Positions 27,001-35,186 of a DNA stretch of 64,000 nt are shown here, piece after piece. Below the pieces are notes generated by a model. That model was not told the origin of the DNA. It was given only the letters and a program-made list of their open reading frames with translations, and did no database searches. Each line of letters starts with the position of its first letter. The stretch's first letter is position 1. The translations under genes were made by a program, and so were the position numbers. Source of the DNA: Dehalococcoidia bacterium (GTDB taxonomy: Bacteria; Chloroflexota; Dehalococcoidia; Lucifugimonadales; Australimonadaceae); the NCBI GenBank assembly GCA_022820645.1, contig JAJEFD010000009.1:293651-357650 (forward strand), given 5' to 3'.

Positions 27001-27168
27001 GAGTCGCTCTGCGCAGAGAACGGGCCTATCGACCTGTTGCGGCGCAAACTCGCGCGGGAGCCGCAAGTGCACGGCGGCAAGAAGAGCCGTGTGGTCTTCG
27101 ACGAGGCCGCTGACGCGCAGGGGAACATCATCGTCACCGAGCGAAGCGAGCACCGCAGCGACCGGTAG
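24067..27168 (+). CDS. N6-adenine DNA methyltransferase, type IIG/I-like, with degenerate nuclease-like N-terminus
   Basis: The 1033-residue protein has SAM-binding motif I GDFACGTGT at about residue 369 and catalytic NPPF at 519-522, the order of gamma-class adenine methyltransferases. A C-terminal part (about 700-1033) would be the target recognition region. The N-terminus has RPDILVED...PVVIEAE, like a PD-(D/E)XK nuclease core but with Glu in place of the last Lys, so cleavage may be lost. No partner restriction gene is adjacent. Stretches near 26000-26700 are more AT-rich than neighbours, suggesting transfer. It interrupts the VWA-MoxR pair. Confidence 0.82.
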   Translation: MPGPTHEQTLNVALGEVLGGLRRSWHVRAEQTGNVLEGGGRPDILVEDASGWPVVIEAERADHASAEQDAMARLGRKVAQSGKIIETAVALVYPDELTYMDGRRLRNAVGRTAVFEYALYTRRVGSPPERLPEAGWIRGGVRDLAMLVHRAAAPAPRVEALAMEFENGVRLAADEFTRRHAYGGSLGRELADVLKQEDDRDGQTRRMAMTVITNALIFHESLAEADFQVPDLSGGSVRTVRSVESFRSEYGFAPDDLRIEWERILKVNYWPIFWTAKEMLGKMPVATANTALNWLWTTARALVAGGVTQSHDLTGIVFQKLIADRKFLATYYTRPEAAALLAGLALPAARAPGGADWGDSDTLAGLQVGDFACGTGTLLSAAYQRLSLLHELHGGDPRTLHAPMMKHGLVGLDVVNIAVHLTAAMLAGSHPDTAFDGECLLTMPYGDRYLRPNGNGNGKGNGKPREAVTVGSLDLLAESVQPGLLGEAAAVTSGGRAPEEVRDLVSRVGHGKFDLVIMNPPFTRPTNHEASHADVPIPAYAAFETTPAEQAAMSETVRELTRGAPSNDNAGLASHFVELAHRKLRSDGTMAFVLPLSALSGGSWDAVRREWRKRFSEIIIVTIAGAGTYDSSFSASTGMAECLLVARGRNDDSHAAGVAQASFAVLDRFPSSTNEAELLAARILELQTARVPTDALSKGQRKPLLAGGSSYGQFWRSPLPETGPWQFVGLVDDDLAQSATALSAGKLTQLGMPDGQGLEIPITKISSIADRGPVDRDITEDAYDGTPRGPFRRVKLASGVYPTYPILWNHAAKRERQLVVQPDEEGKAKDGMAEKAASIWATATRAHYNRDLRFNSQSLIVAMTERPALGGRAWPSVIFGDPDHEYAFALWCNSTLGLLLHWWSSNKTQSGRGTTTVTGIPNIPTLDTRALTAEQHAAAKAAFEAMRERRFLPFDQVDEDPARAELDRRLLVDVLGLPESLCAENGPIDLLRRKLAREPQVHGGKKSRVVFDEAADAQGNIIVTERSEHRSDR

Positions 27169-27315
27169 CCCCGGATTACTGCCACCCGCTCCCTTACGCC
27201 GCCCGCTCCCGCGTCCGCTACGCTGGGCGTATGCCTTGCGTGTCAGGCGGCACCCTCGCTTGTGTAGAATGAGAGGAGGCGCCGGTGTCCGGCGCAATCC
27301 CCGCCAGGAGCGCCC

Positions 27316-28770
27316 ATGACCACCTCGCGAAGGAAACCCACGAGCAGGAAACCCGCAACGAATAACCAGACGGCGAACGGCCGCCCGGCAACGCTCGGCG
27401 CGCTGCGCGAGAGCGGCTACGCCGTCACGTCCGTCCGCGACGAACTGCGCCGCAATCTCATGAGCCGTCTGCGCAACGGCGAGCCGGTCTTCCCCGGCAT
27501 CGTGGGCTACGAGGACACGGTCATCCCGCAGGTGGAGAACGCCATCCTGGCGGGGCAGGACATCATCCTGCTCGGCGAGCGCGGGCAGGCGAAGTCGCGC
27601 ATGATCCGCGCGCTCGTGGAGCTGCTCGACGACGAGATCCCCATCGTGCGGGGCAGCGAGGTGAACGACGACCCGCTCGCTCCCATCTCGCGCTACGCCA
27701 TCGAGCTCATCGAGGAGGAGGGCGACGATACGCCCATCGAGTGGGTCGGGCGCGACCGGCGCTACGGCGAGAAGCTCGCGACGCCCGACATCTCGATCGC
27801 GGACCTCGTGGGCGACGTTGACCCGATACGCATCGCGGAGGGCCGCTACCTCTCGGACGAGCTTGCCATCCACTACGGGCTCATCCCGCGCACGAACCGG
27901 GGCATCTTCTGCATCAACGAACTGCCGGACCTCGCGGAGCGCATCCAGGTGGGCCTGTTCAACCTGATGGAGGAGCGCGACGTCCAGATCAAGGGCTACC
28001 TCGTGCGGCTGTCGCTCGACGTGCTCGTGGTCGCGAGCGCGAACCCGGAGGACTACACGAACCGGGGGCGCATCATCACGCCGCTGAAGGACCGGTACGG
28101 CGCGCAGATACGCACGCACTACCCGCGGGAGATCGCGCAGGAGATCTCCATCATGGACGTGGAGCGGAACGAGTTCCCGGGCGCGGAGGAGCCCATCGTC
28201 GTGCCGGAGTACATCAAGGAGCTCATCGCGGAGTTCACGTCGCTGGCGCGGCGGCATCCGGAGATCAACCAGCGCTCCGGCGTGAGCGTGCGCGTCTCCA
28301 TCGCCAACTACGAGACGGTGGCCGCCAACGCGCTGCGGCGCGCCATCTCGCAGGGCGAGGGGCAGGCCGTCCCGCGCATCACGGACTTCGCGTTCATCAT
28401 CGCGTCGACGCTCGGGAAGGTGGAGTTGGAGACGATGGAGGAGGGGCGCGAGGCCAAGATCGTGGACGAGCTCATCAAGCGCGCCCTGCTCAACGTGTTC
28501 GACCGCCACTTCGAGCCGCACGAACTCGACGAGCTCGTGATGGCGTTCGAGGCCGGGCAGACGTTCGACACGGGCGCGGACCTGCCGGCCAGCGTCTACC
28601 TGGAGGAGATGGGCCAGTTGGAGGGGTTCGCGGACGCGCTGAGCAAGCTCGGCACAGGCAGCAGCGGGCCGGAGGCGGCGTCGGCAGCCGAGTTTGTGCT
28701 CGAGGGGCTGCACCTGAACCGCCGCCTGAACCGCGACCAGCTGGAGGGGCGGTTCCGCTACCGCGTGTAG
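27316..28770 (+). CDS. MoxR/magnesium-chelatase-type AAA+ ATPase
   Basis: The 484-residue AAA+ protein has Walker A-like LLGERGQAKSR, a Walker B stretch in GIFCINELPDL, and sensor residues in VLVVASANPEDYTNRGRIITPLKDR. It resembles ChlI/MoxR ATPases that work with VWA partners to remodel or mature proteins. The Walker A lacks the classical GKT, having GQAKS, which is common in this subgroup. AGGAG precedes the ATG, and TAGAAT at 27265-27270 is a likely -10. The VWA partner is encoded upstream across the methyltransferase gene. Confidence 0.85.
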   Translation: MTTSRRKPTSRKPATNNQTANGRPATLGALRESGYAVTSVRDELRRNLMSRLRNGEPVFPGIVGYEDTVIPQVENAILAGQDIILLGERGQAKSRMIRALVELLDDEIPIVRGSEVNDDPLAPISRYAIELIEEEGDDTPIEWVGRDRRYGEKLATPDISIADLVGDVDPIRIAEGRYLSDELAIHYGLIPRTNRGIFCINELPDLAERIQVGLFNLMEERDVQIKGYLVRLSLDVLVVASANPEDYTNRGRIITPLKDRYGAQIRTHYPREIAQEISIMDVERNEFPGAEEPIVVPEYIKELIAEFTSLARRHPEINQRSGVSVRVSIANYETVAANALRRAISQGEGQAVPRITDFAFIIASTLGKVELETMEEGREAKIVDELIKRALLNVFDRHFEPHELDELVMAFEAGQTFDTGADLPASVYLEEMGQLEGFADALSKLGTGSSGPEAASAAEFVLEGLHLNRRLNRDQLEGRFRYRV

Positions 28771-28803
28771 ACCCGGGAAGGGGAGAAGGGAGGAACGCAC
28801 GTC

Positions 28804-29727
28804 ATGTCCAACGAGCCGCAATACGACGTCATCATCATCGGCGGAGGCGCAGCCGGCCTCGCCGCGTCCATCTACTCGGTGCGGGCGATGCTCAAGACGC
28901 TCATCATCGAGAAGAAGGCGGTGGGCGGGCAGATCCTGCTCACGGGCGAGATCGAGAACTACCCCGGCTTCCCCGAGCCGATCGACGGCCCGGAGCTGGC
29001 GATGCTCTACGAGAAGCAGGCCGAACGCTTCGGCGTCGAGTTCGAGTACGACACGGTTCTCAGCCTCGACGTCGCGGGCGACGTGAAGCGCGTCGTCTGC
29101 GAGGATGGCGAGTACACGGCGAAGGCGCTCATCGTCGCGACCGGCGGCGAGCACAACCAGCTCGGCGTGCCGGGCGAGGTGGAGTACTGGGGGAAGGGCG
29201 TCTCCTACTGCGCGACGTGCGACGGCAACTTCTTCCGCGGCATGGACGTGACGGTCGTGGGCGGCGGCGACGCAGCGATCGACGAGGGGCTGTACCTCAC
29301 GCGCATGACGAACAAGGTGACGGTCATACACCGCAGGGACCAACTGCGCGCGAGCAAGATCCTGCAGCAGCGGGCGTTCGACAACCCGAAGATGGAGTTC
29401 GTCTGGGATACGGTGGTCGACGAGATCAGGGGCAACGGCGACGTGAACAGCGCGGTGCTGCGCAACCTCAAGACGGGCGAGGTCACGGAGCACACCACGC
29501 AGGGCGTGTTCATCTTCATCGGCTTCCACCCGGTGAACGAGTTCATGCAGGGCGTGCTCGATCTCGATGCCGCGGGCCACGTGCTGACCAACCTCCAGAT
29601 GGAGACGAACGTTCCGGGCGTGTTCGCCGCGGGCGACGTGCGGCAGTTCTCGGACCGCCAGCTTGCCAATGCCGTCGGCGACGGTGTCGCGGCAGCCCTC
29701 GCGGCGTACCGCTACATCGAGGGGTAG
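28804..29727 (+). CDS. trxB: Thioredoxin reductase
   Basis: The 307-residue flavoprotein has the FAD-binding GGGAAGLAAS, the redox-active CATC at C136/C139, the NADPH-binding GGGDAAIDEG and a terminal FAD motif FAAGDVRQFSDRQLANAVGDG. The length equals that of low-molecular-weight bacterial TrxB. It passes electrons from NADPH to thioredoxin in the cytoplasm. No thioredoxin gene is adjacent. GGGAGGAACGCACGTC precedes the ATG, and it follows the MoxR gene by 33 bases. Confidence 0.92.
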   Translation: MSNEPQYDVIIIGGGAAGLAASIYSVRAMLKTLIIEKKAVGGQILLTGEIENYPGFPEPIDGPELAMLYEKQAERFGVEFEYDTVLSLDVAGDVKRVVCEDGEYTAKALIVATGGEHNQLGVPGEVEYWGKGVSYCATCDGNFFRGMDVTVVGGGDAAIDEGLYLTRMTNKVTVIHRRDQLRASKILQQRAFDNPKMEFVWDTVVDEIRGNGDVNSAVLRNLKTGEVTEHTTQGVFIFIGFHPVNEFMQGVLDLDAAGHVLTNLQMETNVPGVFAAGDVRQFSDRQLANAVGDGVAAALAAYRYIEG

Positions 29728-29798
29728 GCTGCCGCCTAGACCTGCCTACGTCCCCTGCTATCCTTGCCTCCCACACGCACATGGAGGAGGGATAGCGC

Positions 29799-30824
29799 AT
29801 GACCATCGGATGGGGCATCGTCAGCACGGGGAGGCACCCGGACACCAAGATGGCGCCCGCCATCAACGCGGCGGACGGGGCATCGATCGCCGCCGTGATG
29901 AGCCGGGACATCGGGCGCGCGGAGGCGTTCGCGCAGAAGCACGGCTCGGCCAGCGCCTACGACGACCTCGACGCGCTGCTGCGCGACCCCGCCGTGGACG
30001 TGGTCTACATCGCGTCGCCGAACGCGCTGCACGCGGAGCAGACCGTCCGCGCGGCGGAGGCGGGCAAGCACGTGCTAGTCGAGAAGCCGATGGCGCTCTC
30101 CGTGGACGACGCGCAGCGCATGATCGACGCGTGCGACACGGCGGGCGTCCGGCTCGGCGTCGGCTTCCACCTGCGCGCGCACGAGGGGCACCGGCGACTG
30201 CGGGCGCTCGTGGCCGGCGGCGCGCTCGGCAGGGTGGCGTTCGCGCACGCCGACTGGTGCAGGGGCGTGCGGGGCCAGGAGGCGCCGCCTCCGCGTGAGG
30301 GGCTGCAGGCGTGGTGGGACGATCCGTCGCTCATCGGCGCGGGCGCGTTCATGGCGACCGGCGTGCACTGCGCCGACCTGCTCCGCTACGTCCTGAACGA
30401 CGACGTCGTGGAGGTGTCCGCGGTGAGCGACGCCACGCCTGAGAAGCCGCTGGAGGAGCTGGTGACGCTGGCGCTGCGCTTCAGGAGCGGGGTCATCGCG
30501 ACGGTGCTGACGGGGCGCCGGACGCCGGACTACGAGCGCAACGACGTCACGGTCTACGGCACGCTCGGACGCGCCGGACTCCATGCCAGCATCGACATGA
30601 ACCAGGCCGGGGCGTTCGCGGTCCGCACCGACGCCCTGACCGAGGACGAGGCGTACCCGGAGCACCCCTTCGCGCTCTACACGAAGCAGGTGCAGGCGTT
30701 CGACGCCGCAGTCGAGGGCAACGGCGAACCGCTCGCCACCGGCCTCGACGGCCTGCGCGTCGTCCAGATCACGCTCGCGATGGTGGAATCGTCGCGTACG
30801 GGCTCGCGGGTGTCGCTGGGGTAG
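29799..30824 (+). CDS. Gfo/Idh/MocA-family NAD(P)-dependent oxidoreductase
   Basis: The 341-residue protein has an N-terminal Rossmann fold starting IGWGIVSTG and the family signature EKPMALSVDDAQ (the lysine that positions the substrate) near residue 95. The C-terminal part is the usual alpha/beta substrate domain. Members oxidise sugars, inositols or dihydrodiols. The substrate here is unknown. GGAGGG precedes the ATG at 29799. Confidence 0.85.
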   Translation: MTIGWGIVSTGRHPDTKMAPAINAADGASIAAVMSRDIGRAEAFAQKHGSASAYDDLDALLRDPAVDVVYIASPNALHAEQTVRAAEAGKHVLVEKPMALSVDDAQRMIDACDTAGVRLGVGFHLRAHEGHRRLRALVAGGALGRVAFAHADWCRGVRGQEAPPPREGLQAWWDDPSLIGAGAFMATGVHCADLLRYVLNDDVVEVSAVSDATPEKPLEELVTLALRFRSGVIATVLTGRRTPDYERNDVTVYGTLGRAGLHASIDMNQAGAFAVRTDALTEDEAYPEHPFALYTKQVQAFDAAVEGNGEPLATGLDGLRVVQITLAMVESSRTGSRVSLG

Positions 30825-30841
30825 GGGGATAGTCAGGGTTC

Positions 30842-32818
30842 ATGCCGATCCAGGACAGGGACTACTACCGCGAGCGCCGGGGTACGGCTCCCAGACCCCA
30901 GAGGGGCCGGTCACGTGGGGGTGGCAGAGGACGCACCGCTACTGCCGTCAGTCCCGGAGGCGGTTCGTCCGGCGGGCACGGATGCTGCTGGCTCGCCCTG
31001 CTGCTGCTCATCGCGGCCATCGGCGGGGGGTACTACTGGTACACGCAATACGGGCTGCCAGTCGAGATCGAGTTCCTGTCGACCCCGACGCCCGCGCCCC
31101 AGGCCGTGCAGGAAGGCGCGTCCACTCCGACGCCAACGCCTGCTGTGCCAGCGTCTGCTGCGTCCACCCCGACGCCATACCCGTGCGCGGATCCCACACC
31201 CACGCCTGACGCTCCAGGCGCAACACCAACCCCGCTGGGTCCGTCCGCTCCCGGGGCAACGTCAACGCCAGCCTGGGAGGCGCCGGAACGGCTCTCGGAC
31301 GAGTGGCGCGAGCGGGCGAGCGGCTGGGACAGGGAGCAGGTGGACGCCGCGCTCACGGAGAGCCTCGCCGTGTTCGACGCCGGACTGGACGGCCTGGGCA
31401 GCCTGCTGCCGGTTGATGCGTGCCGCCGGGTGGCCGAGTTCGAGACGCGCCTTGAGATAGCCGAATACCTCGTGGGCGAGCATCGTCTCGAACGCGAAAC
31501 CGTCCCCGGTCAGTCAGCGGCGCTCTCCTGGACGATCTGGCTGCGTCACCAGCGCGGCCTGTTCGCCGAGGCGGTGCAGAACCACGCGCCTGTCGCGCAG
31601 TGCCGGAGCCTGCTTGCCCCGCCGACGCCGACCCCCATTCCCACCGCAGAGCCGCCCACGGCGACGCCCACGCTCGGTCCGCCTACCTCTACGCCACTCC
31701 CGCCATGCCCGACCGCGACACCCACGCCGACGCCAACGGCAACCCCAACGGCTACGGCTACGCCTCGCCCTACCGCGACGGCGACACCGCCGCCGTCACC
31801 GGACCAATGGCATCATCAGTACAAGGCGTACATGCTGGAACTGATCAACCAAGCGCGTACTCATGCTGGCGTTCCAGAGGTGACGCTGGGCGACAATATC
31901 GCGGCACAATTGCATGCCGATAACTCCCTCGCCAATTGCATAAGCAGCCATTGGGGTGTGGACGGCCTGAAACCTTACATGCGCTACTCCCTGGCGGGCG
32001 GGTTTCAGACCAACGCCGAGAATGGCAGCGGGTTGGACTACTGTGTCAAGCCATCCGATGGCTACCGCGCTCTTGGCAGCGTCGAATCAGAGGTTCAGGA
32101 GGCGATGGACGGCTGGATGGGCAGCCCCGGACACAGGCGCAATCTTCTCGATCCGTGGCATAAGAAGGTGAACATAGGCTTGGCCTGGGACAGGTATAAC
32201 TTCACGGCCTACCAACATTTCGAGGGTGACTACGTGAGATATGACGGCCTGCCGCAGATACACAACGGAACGCTGTCATTCTCTGGGCGCGCCATCAACG
32301 AACTGCGTTTCTCAAGCAAGGAAGAACTCGGCTTGCAGCTATTCTACGACCGTCCGCCGCACACACTGACGCGCGGGCAGGCATCGCGGACTTACTGCTA
32401 TGATTTGGGTGTCCAGATTGCGGCGTTCAGATATCCTCTGACCGGTTCCTCCTACTGGGCTGAAGACTCATTCTTCAAGTCCTATACACCATGCCCTGAT
32501 CCTTACACGGTGTCCCCCGACATCCCGGGCGCGCACTCGGTTTCTGAGGCGCAGCGGTTACACGATGAAGCGAGAACAAGGCTCAGCCCTTCGTTCCCGC
32601 TGACCATCCCCTGGATTACGGCGTCGGAGTGGACGGCGAGCGGAGCGGCGTTTTCCGTTGTCGCCGACGTCAGAGGCTTGCTATCGGAGCACGGCCCGGG
32701 CGTCTATACGATCTTACTGTGGGGTGAAATCGACGGCGAAGACGTGCCGGTTTCGGAGTACTCGATCTTCCATGGTGTAGAGCCTCCGAACACCTACGAC
32801 CCGTCTCGCTGGGAATAG
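30842..32818 (+). CDS. Membrane-anchored CAP (SCP/PR-1) domain protein with Pro-Thr linkers
   Basis: The 658-residue protein has a basic, Gly/Arg-rich cytoplasmic start and one membrane helix at about 47-65 (CCWLALLLLIAAIGGGYY). A Pro-Thr linker at about 80-140 and a helical segment of about 100 residues follow. A second Pro-Thr linker leads into a CAP domain at about 325-480. In the CAP part, LELINQARTHAGV, HADNSLANCISSHWGVDG and MGSPGHRRNLLDP are the classical motifs. The C-terminal 180 residues are unrecognised. CAP proteins act extracellularly, roles varied. GATAGT lies eight bases before the ATG. Confidence 0.78.
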   Translation: MPIQDRDYYRERRGTAPRPQRGRSRGGGRGRTATAVSPGGGSSGGHGCCWLALLLLIAAIGGGYYWYTQYGLPVEIEFLSTPTPAPQAVQEGASTPTPTPAVPASAASTPTPYPCADPTPTPDAPGATPTPLGPSAPGATSTPAWEAPERLSDEWRERASGWDREQVDAALTESLAVFDAGLDGLGSLLPVDACRRVAEFETRLEIAEYLVGEHRLERETVPGQSAALSWTIWLRHQRGLFAEAVQNHAPVAQCRSLLAPPTPTPIPTAEPPTATPTLGPPTSTPLPPCPTATPTPTPTATPTATATPRPTATATPPPSPDQWHHQYKAYMLELINQARTHAGVPEVTLGDNIAAQLHADNSLANCISSHWGVDGLKPYMRYSLAGGFQTNAENGSGLDYCVKPSDGYRALGSVESEVQEAMDGWMGSPGHRRNLLDPWHKKVNIGLAWDRYNFTAYQHFEGDYVRYDGLPQIHNGTLSFSGRAINELRFSSKEELGLQLFYDRPPHTLTRGQASRTYCYDLGVQIAAFRYPLTGSSYWAEDSFFKSYTPCPDPYTVSPDIPGAHSVSEAQRLHDEARTRLSPSFPLTIPWITASEWTASGAAFSVVADVRGLLSEHGPGVYTILLWGEIDGEDVPVSEYSIFHGVEPPNTYDPSRWE

Positions 32819-32837
32819 GAGCGAGGAACGGAAGGGC

Positions 32838-32993
32838 GGCAACCCAGCCAGCGCGGTAGACGCATGGCAGGATGCAGCCCAACCTCGGTCAGTAAAGAGC
32901 CGCAGGCGTGATAGCCTTGAATGCTGGGGTCTCGCGATAGGCACGCCTCCGATGTGGAGGAACTGAGCGGAGAGCATGACATCGAGCGATTTG
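32838..32993 (+). repeat. Duplicated upstream region, copy 1
   Basis: About 155 bp are clearly similar to 35030-35186. Both copies begin shortly after a stop codon with AACCCAGCC, share GATGCAGCCCAACCTCGGTC, AGTAAA and a GCGAT-AGGCAC core, and end in GAGAGCATGACATCGAGCG, which includes the start of a protease gene. The pair reflects a tandem gene duplication that kept its control region. Confidence 0.8.
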
Positions 32994-35009
32994 GCAAGCG
33001 GCGGACGCCATTCGCGCCGGCGCTGCTGGATAGCTGCGCTGCTCCTGCTTGCCGCAACACTGCTGGTCATGGCTGCTCTTGCGGGGGCTGCAGGAGGCTA
33101 CTTCTTCAGTTTGGTCGGCGACCCCGCGGAGCCAACTCCCACGCCCACATCAACTCCAGTGCCTGAGGCAACGCCAACTCCCAGCCCTACGCCGTCGCCT
33201 GTCCCTACGGCAACGCCGACTGCGACGGCCACACATACGCCAACGCCGAGCCCCACGGCTACGCATACGCCAACGCCGACGGCGACTCCCACTCCCACAG
33301 CAACTGCCACACCAACACCAACGGCGACGCCTTCGCCGAGTCCGACTGCGACGCCGACCCCGGCGCCGCTGGACCTGGCTTCCCTTGCCGACCGCGTCCG
33401 TCCCAGCGTCGTAAAGGTCAGCACCAGCGGCAGCACCGGCTCAGGCGTCATCGTGGAAGTGGACCCGTCCGGGCGCGCCGTCGTGGTGACCAATCGCCAC
33501 GTCATCGAAGACGGCCCCGGCGACGTTCGCATACAGGTGAGTGACGGGACGACGTACGGTGCAACGCTCCTGGGCTCGGACAGCACGCAGGACCTTGCCG
33601 TACTCGCCATCTGTTGCTCACAGACCTTCGAGCCTGTCATGCTCAGCGCCGACCGCGCCCGCCAGGGCTCCGACGTCGTCGTGATCGGCTATCCGCTTGG
33701 CAGCGAGATAGCGCTGATGACGCGCGGCATCGTATCGGGAGTGATGTTCGATGCTTCGCGGAATGGCTGGATAGTGCAGACGGACGCGCCGCTGAACCCG
33801 GGGAACAGCGGCGGCCCGCTCTTCACGCTGGATGGCGAGGTCGTGGGTATCAACACGTACGTCGTCAGAGAGTCGGGAAGCGGCGTAACGGTTGAGGGGT
33901 TCGGGTTCGCTGTGGCGTCTGAGACGGTACGCGGTGCGTTGCCCGCACTGAAGGCCGGACAGGGCTCATCCATCACGACTGCAACCCCCGGTCCAACAGA
34001 GACCCCCGCGCCCTGGTCCGGGTCATCGCGCGGCTTCGGGCCGGAGGACGGCTCGTTGCAGCACAATACGGACGGGTATATCGAAGAGCATCACGCGGGT
34101 GTGTACCTGCACGAGTTCAGCGCGCAGGCCACGTTCGAGAACCCCTACGCGCGCTCCGTGGGCGAATGGGACTACGGCTTCCTCTTCCGCGCGGGAGAAG
34201 AGAACAGATTTCATGCCGTCGTCGTAACCAGCGATGGTTGGTGGTTCCACTATCTGCGTGATGGAGCGGTGGAAAGGAGCGCCCAGGACAGCGGCAGGGC
34301 ATCCGGCCTTCGAACGGGTGCGAACGACTCCAATGAGCTACGTGTTGTCGCGGCGGGAGGCCTGGGATGGTTCTTCGTCAATGACGAACTCGTCACGGTG
34401 CTCAATCTCGAGGGAGGCGAGAGCGAAGGGGACGTGGCTGCGGTGACCGGCTATCACCGGGGGAACGAGGTCCCCGGACGCTCTACGCGCTTCAGCGGGT
34501 TCACCGTGAGAGAGCCGCAGTTCCTCGGCGAGCGCTCCGGCGAGATGGAACACGAGGACGACGGCCTCATCGAATGGGAGGAGTTGCGCGCGAACACGCG
34601 GGACTTCATCGCGTCGGCAACGTTCACCAATCCGTACGCGGCTCGTGCCGGGGAATGGGACTATGGGTTCGGGATCCGCCATACGGGGGCCGGCATATTC
34701 CATGCAGTGACCGTGCAGAGCGATGGCCGGTGGGTGCACTTTCTCCGCGAGGGAGAGGTCGACCAGGGCCCTGAGTGGTCGGGCAGAGCGCCACTGAACC
34801 CGGGCGCGAACGGTGAGAACGTGCTCTGGCTGCTGGCGGTAGGCGGCGTGGGCGTGTTCTACGTCAACGGCGTGCAGGTGGCGGAACTCGACCTCAGCGG
34901 CCATACGGCGAGCGGGGGCGTGACGGTGGGCACGGGTTTCTACGAGGGGAACGAGATGCCGGGACACGCCACAGTCTATGACGAATTCGAGGTCTGGTCG
35001 CTGGACTAA
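32976..35009 (+). CDS. Membrane-anchored trypsin-like (HtrA/S1C) serine protease with two C-terminal repeat domains
   Basis: The 677-residue protein has a single anchor at about 18-46, a Pro-Thr linker of about 85 residues and a trypsin-like protease domain from about 133 to 330. The triad is visible: H175 (VTNRHVIED), D206 (TQDLAVL) and S278 ([10 protein letters not shown]). There is no PDZ domain. Instead two similar units of about 150 residues follow, each with [15 protein letters not shown] or WVHFLREG, and YVNG/FVND-type strands, probably jelly-roll binding domains. The protease would act outside the membrane. The next gene is a paralogue. Confidence 0.85.
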   Translation: MTSSDLASGGRHSRRRCWIAALLLLAATLLVMAALAGAAGGYFFSLVGDPAEPTPTPTSTPVPEATPTPSPTPSPVPTATPTATATHTPTPSPTATHTPTPTATPTPTATATPTPTATPSPSPTATPTPAPLDLASLADRVRPSVVKVSTSGSTGSGVIVEVDPSGRAVVVTNRHVIEDGPGDVRIQVSDGTTYGATLLGSDSTQDLAVLAICCSQTFEPVMLSADRARQGSDVVVIGYPLGSEIALMTRGIVSGVMFDASRNGWIVQTDAPLNPGNSGGPLFTLDGEVVGINTYVVRESGSGVTVEGFGFAVASETVRGALPALKAGQGSSITTATPGPTETPAPWSGSSRGFGPEDGSLQHNTDGYIEEHHAGVYLHEFSAQATFENPYARSVGEWDYGFLFRAGEENRFHAVVVTSDGWWFHYLRDGAVERSAQDSGRASGLRTGANDSNELRVVAAGGLGWFFVNDELVTVLNLEGGESEGDVAAVTGYHRGNEVPGRSTRFSGFTVREPQFLGERSGEMEHEDDGLIEWEELRANTRDFIASATFTNPYAARAGEWDYGFGIRHTGAGIFHAVTVQSDGRWVHFLREGEVDQGPEWSGRAPLNPGANGENVLWLLAVGGVGVFYVNGVQVAELDLSGHTASGGVTVGTGFYEGNEMPGHATVYDEFEVWSLD

Positions 35010-35029
35010 GCCTTCATCCGGCTCTCCGT

Positions 35030-35186
35030 AACCCAGCCTGCGCGGTAGACGTACGGCAAAGGATGCAGCCCAACCTCGGTCAGTAAACCGCAGGGCTCGT
35101 GTTAGCGTTAAATGCTGTGTCTTGCGATTAGGCACTCCTTTGGCGCGGAGGCATCGAGCGAGAGAGCATGACATCGAGCGGGGATC
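35030..35186 (+). repeat. Duplicated upstream region, copy 2
   Basis: This is the partner of 32838-32993. It lies between the two protease paralogues and carries the same blocks in the same order, diverged by substitutions and small indels. Confidence 0.8.

Noticed and set aside
26290..29580. Open frame of 1096 codons on the minus strand
   Set aside because: It is antisense to the methyltransferase, MoxR and TrxB genes, has no family features, and is explained by GC-rich codon bias leaving the antisense frame free of stops.
33130..33365. Regular short repeats that could suggest a CRISPR array, also at 35925-36135, 48485-48715 and 50720-50950
   Set aside because: They are in-frame Pro-Thr codon repeats of 6-12 bases without unique spacers and without cas genes.
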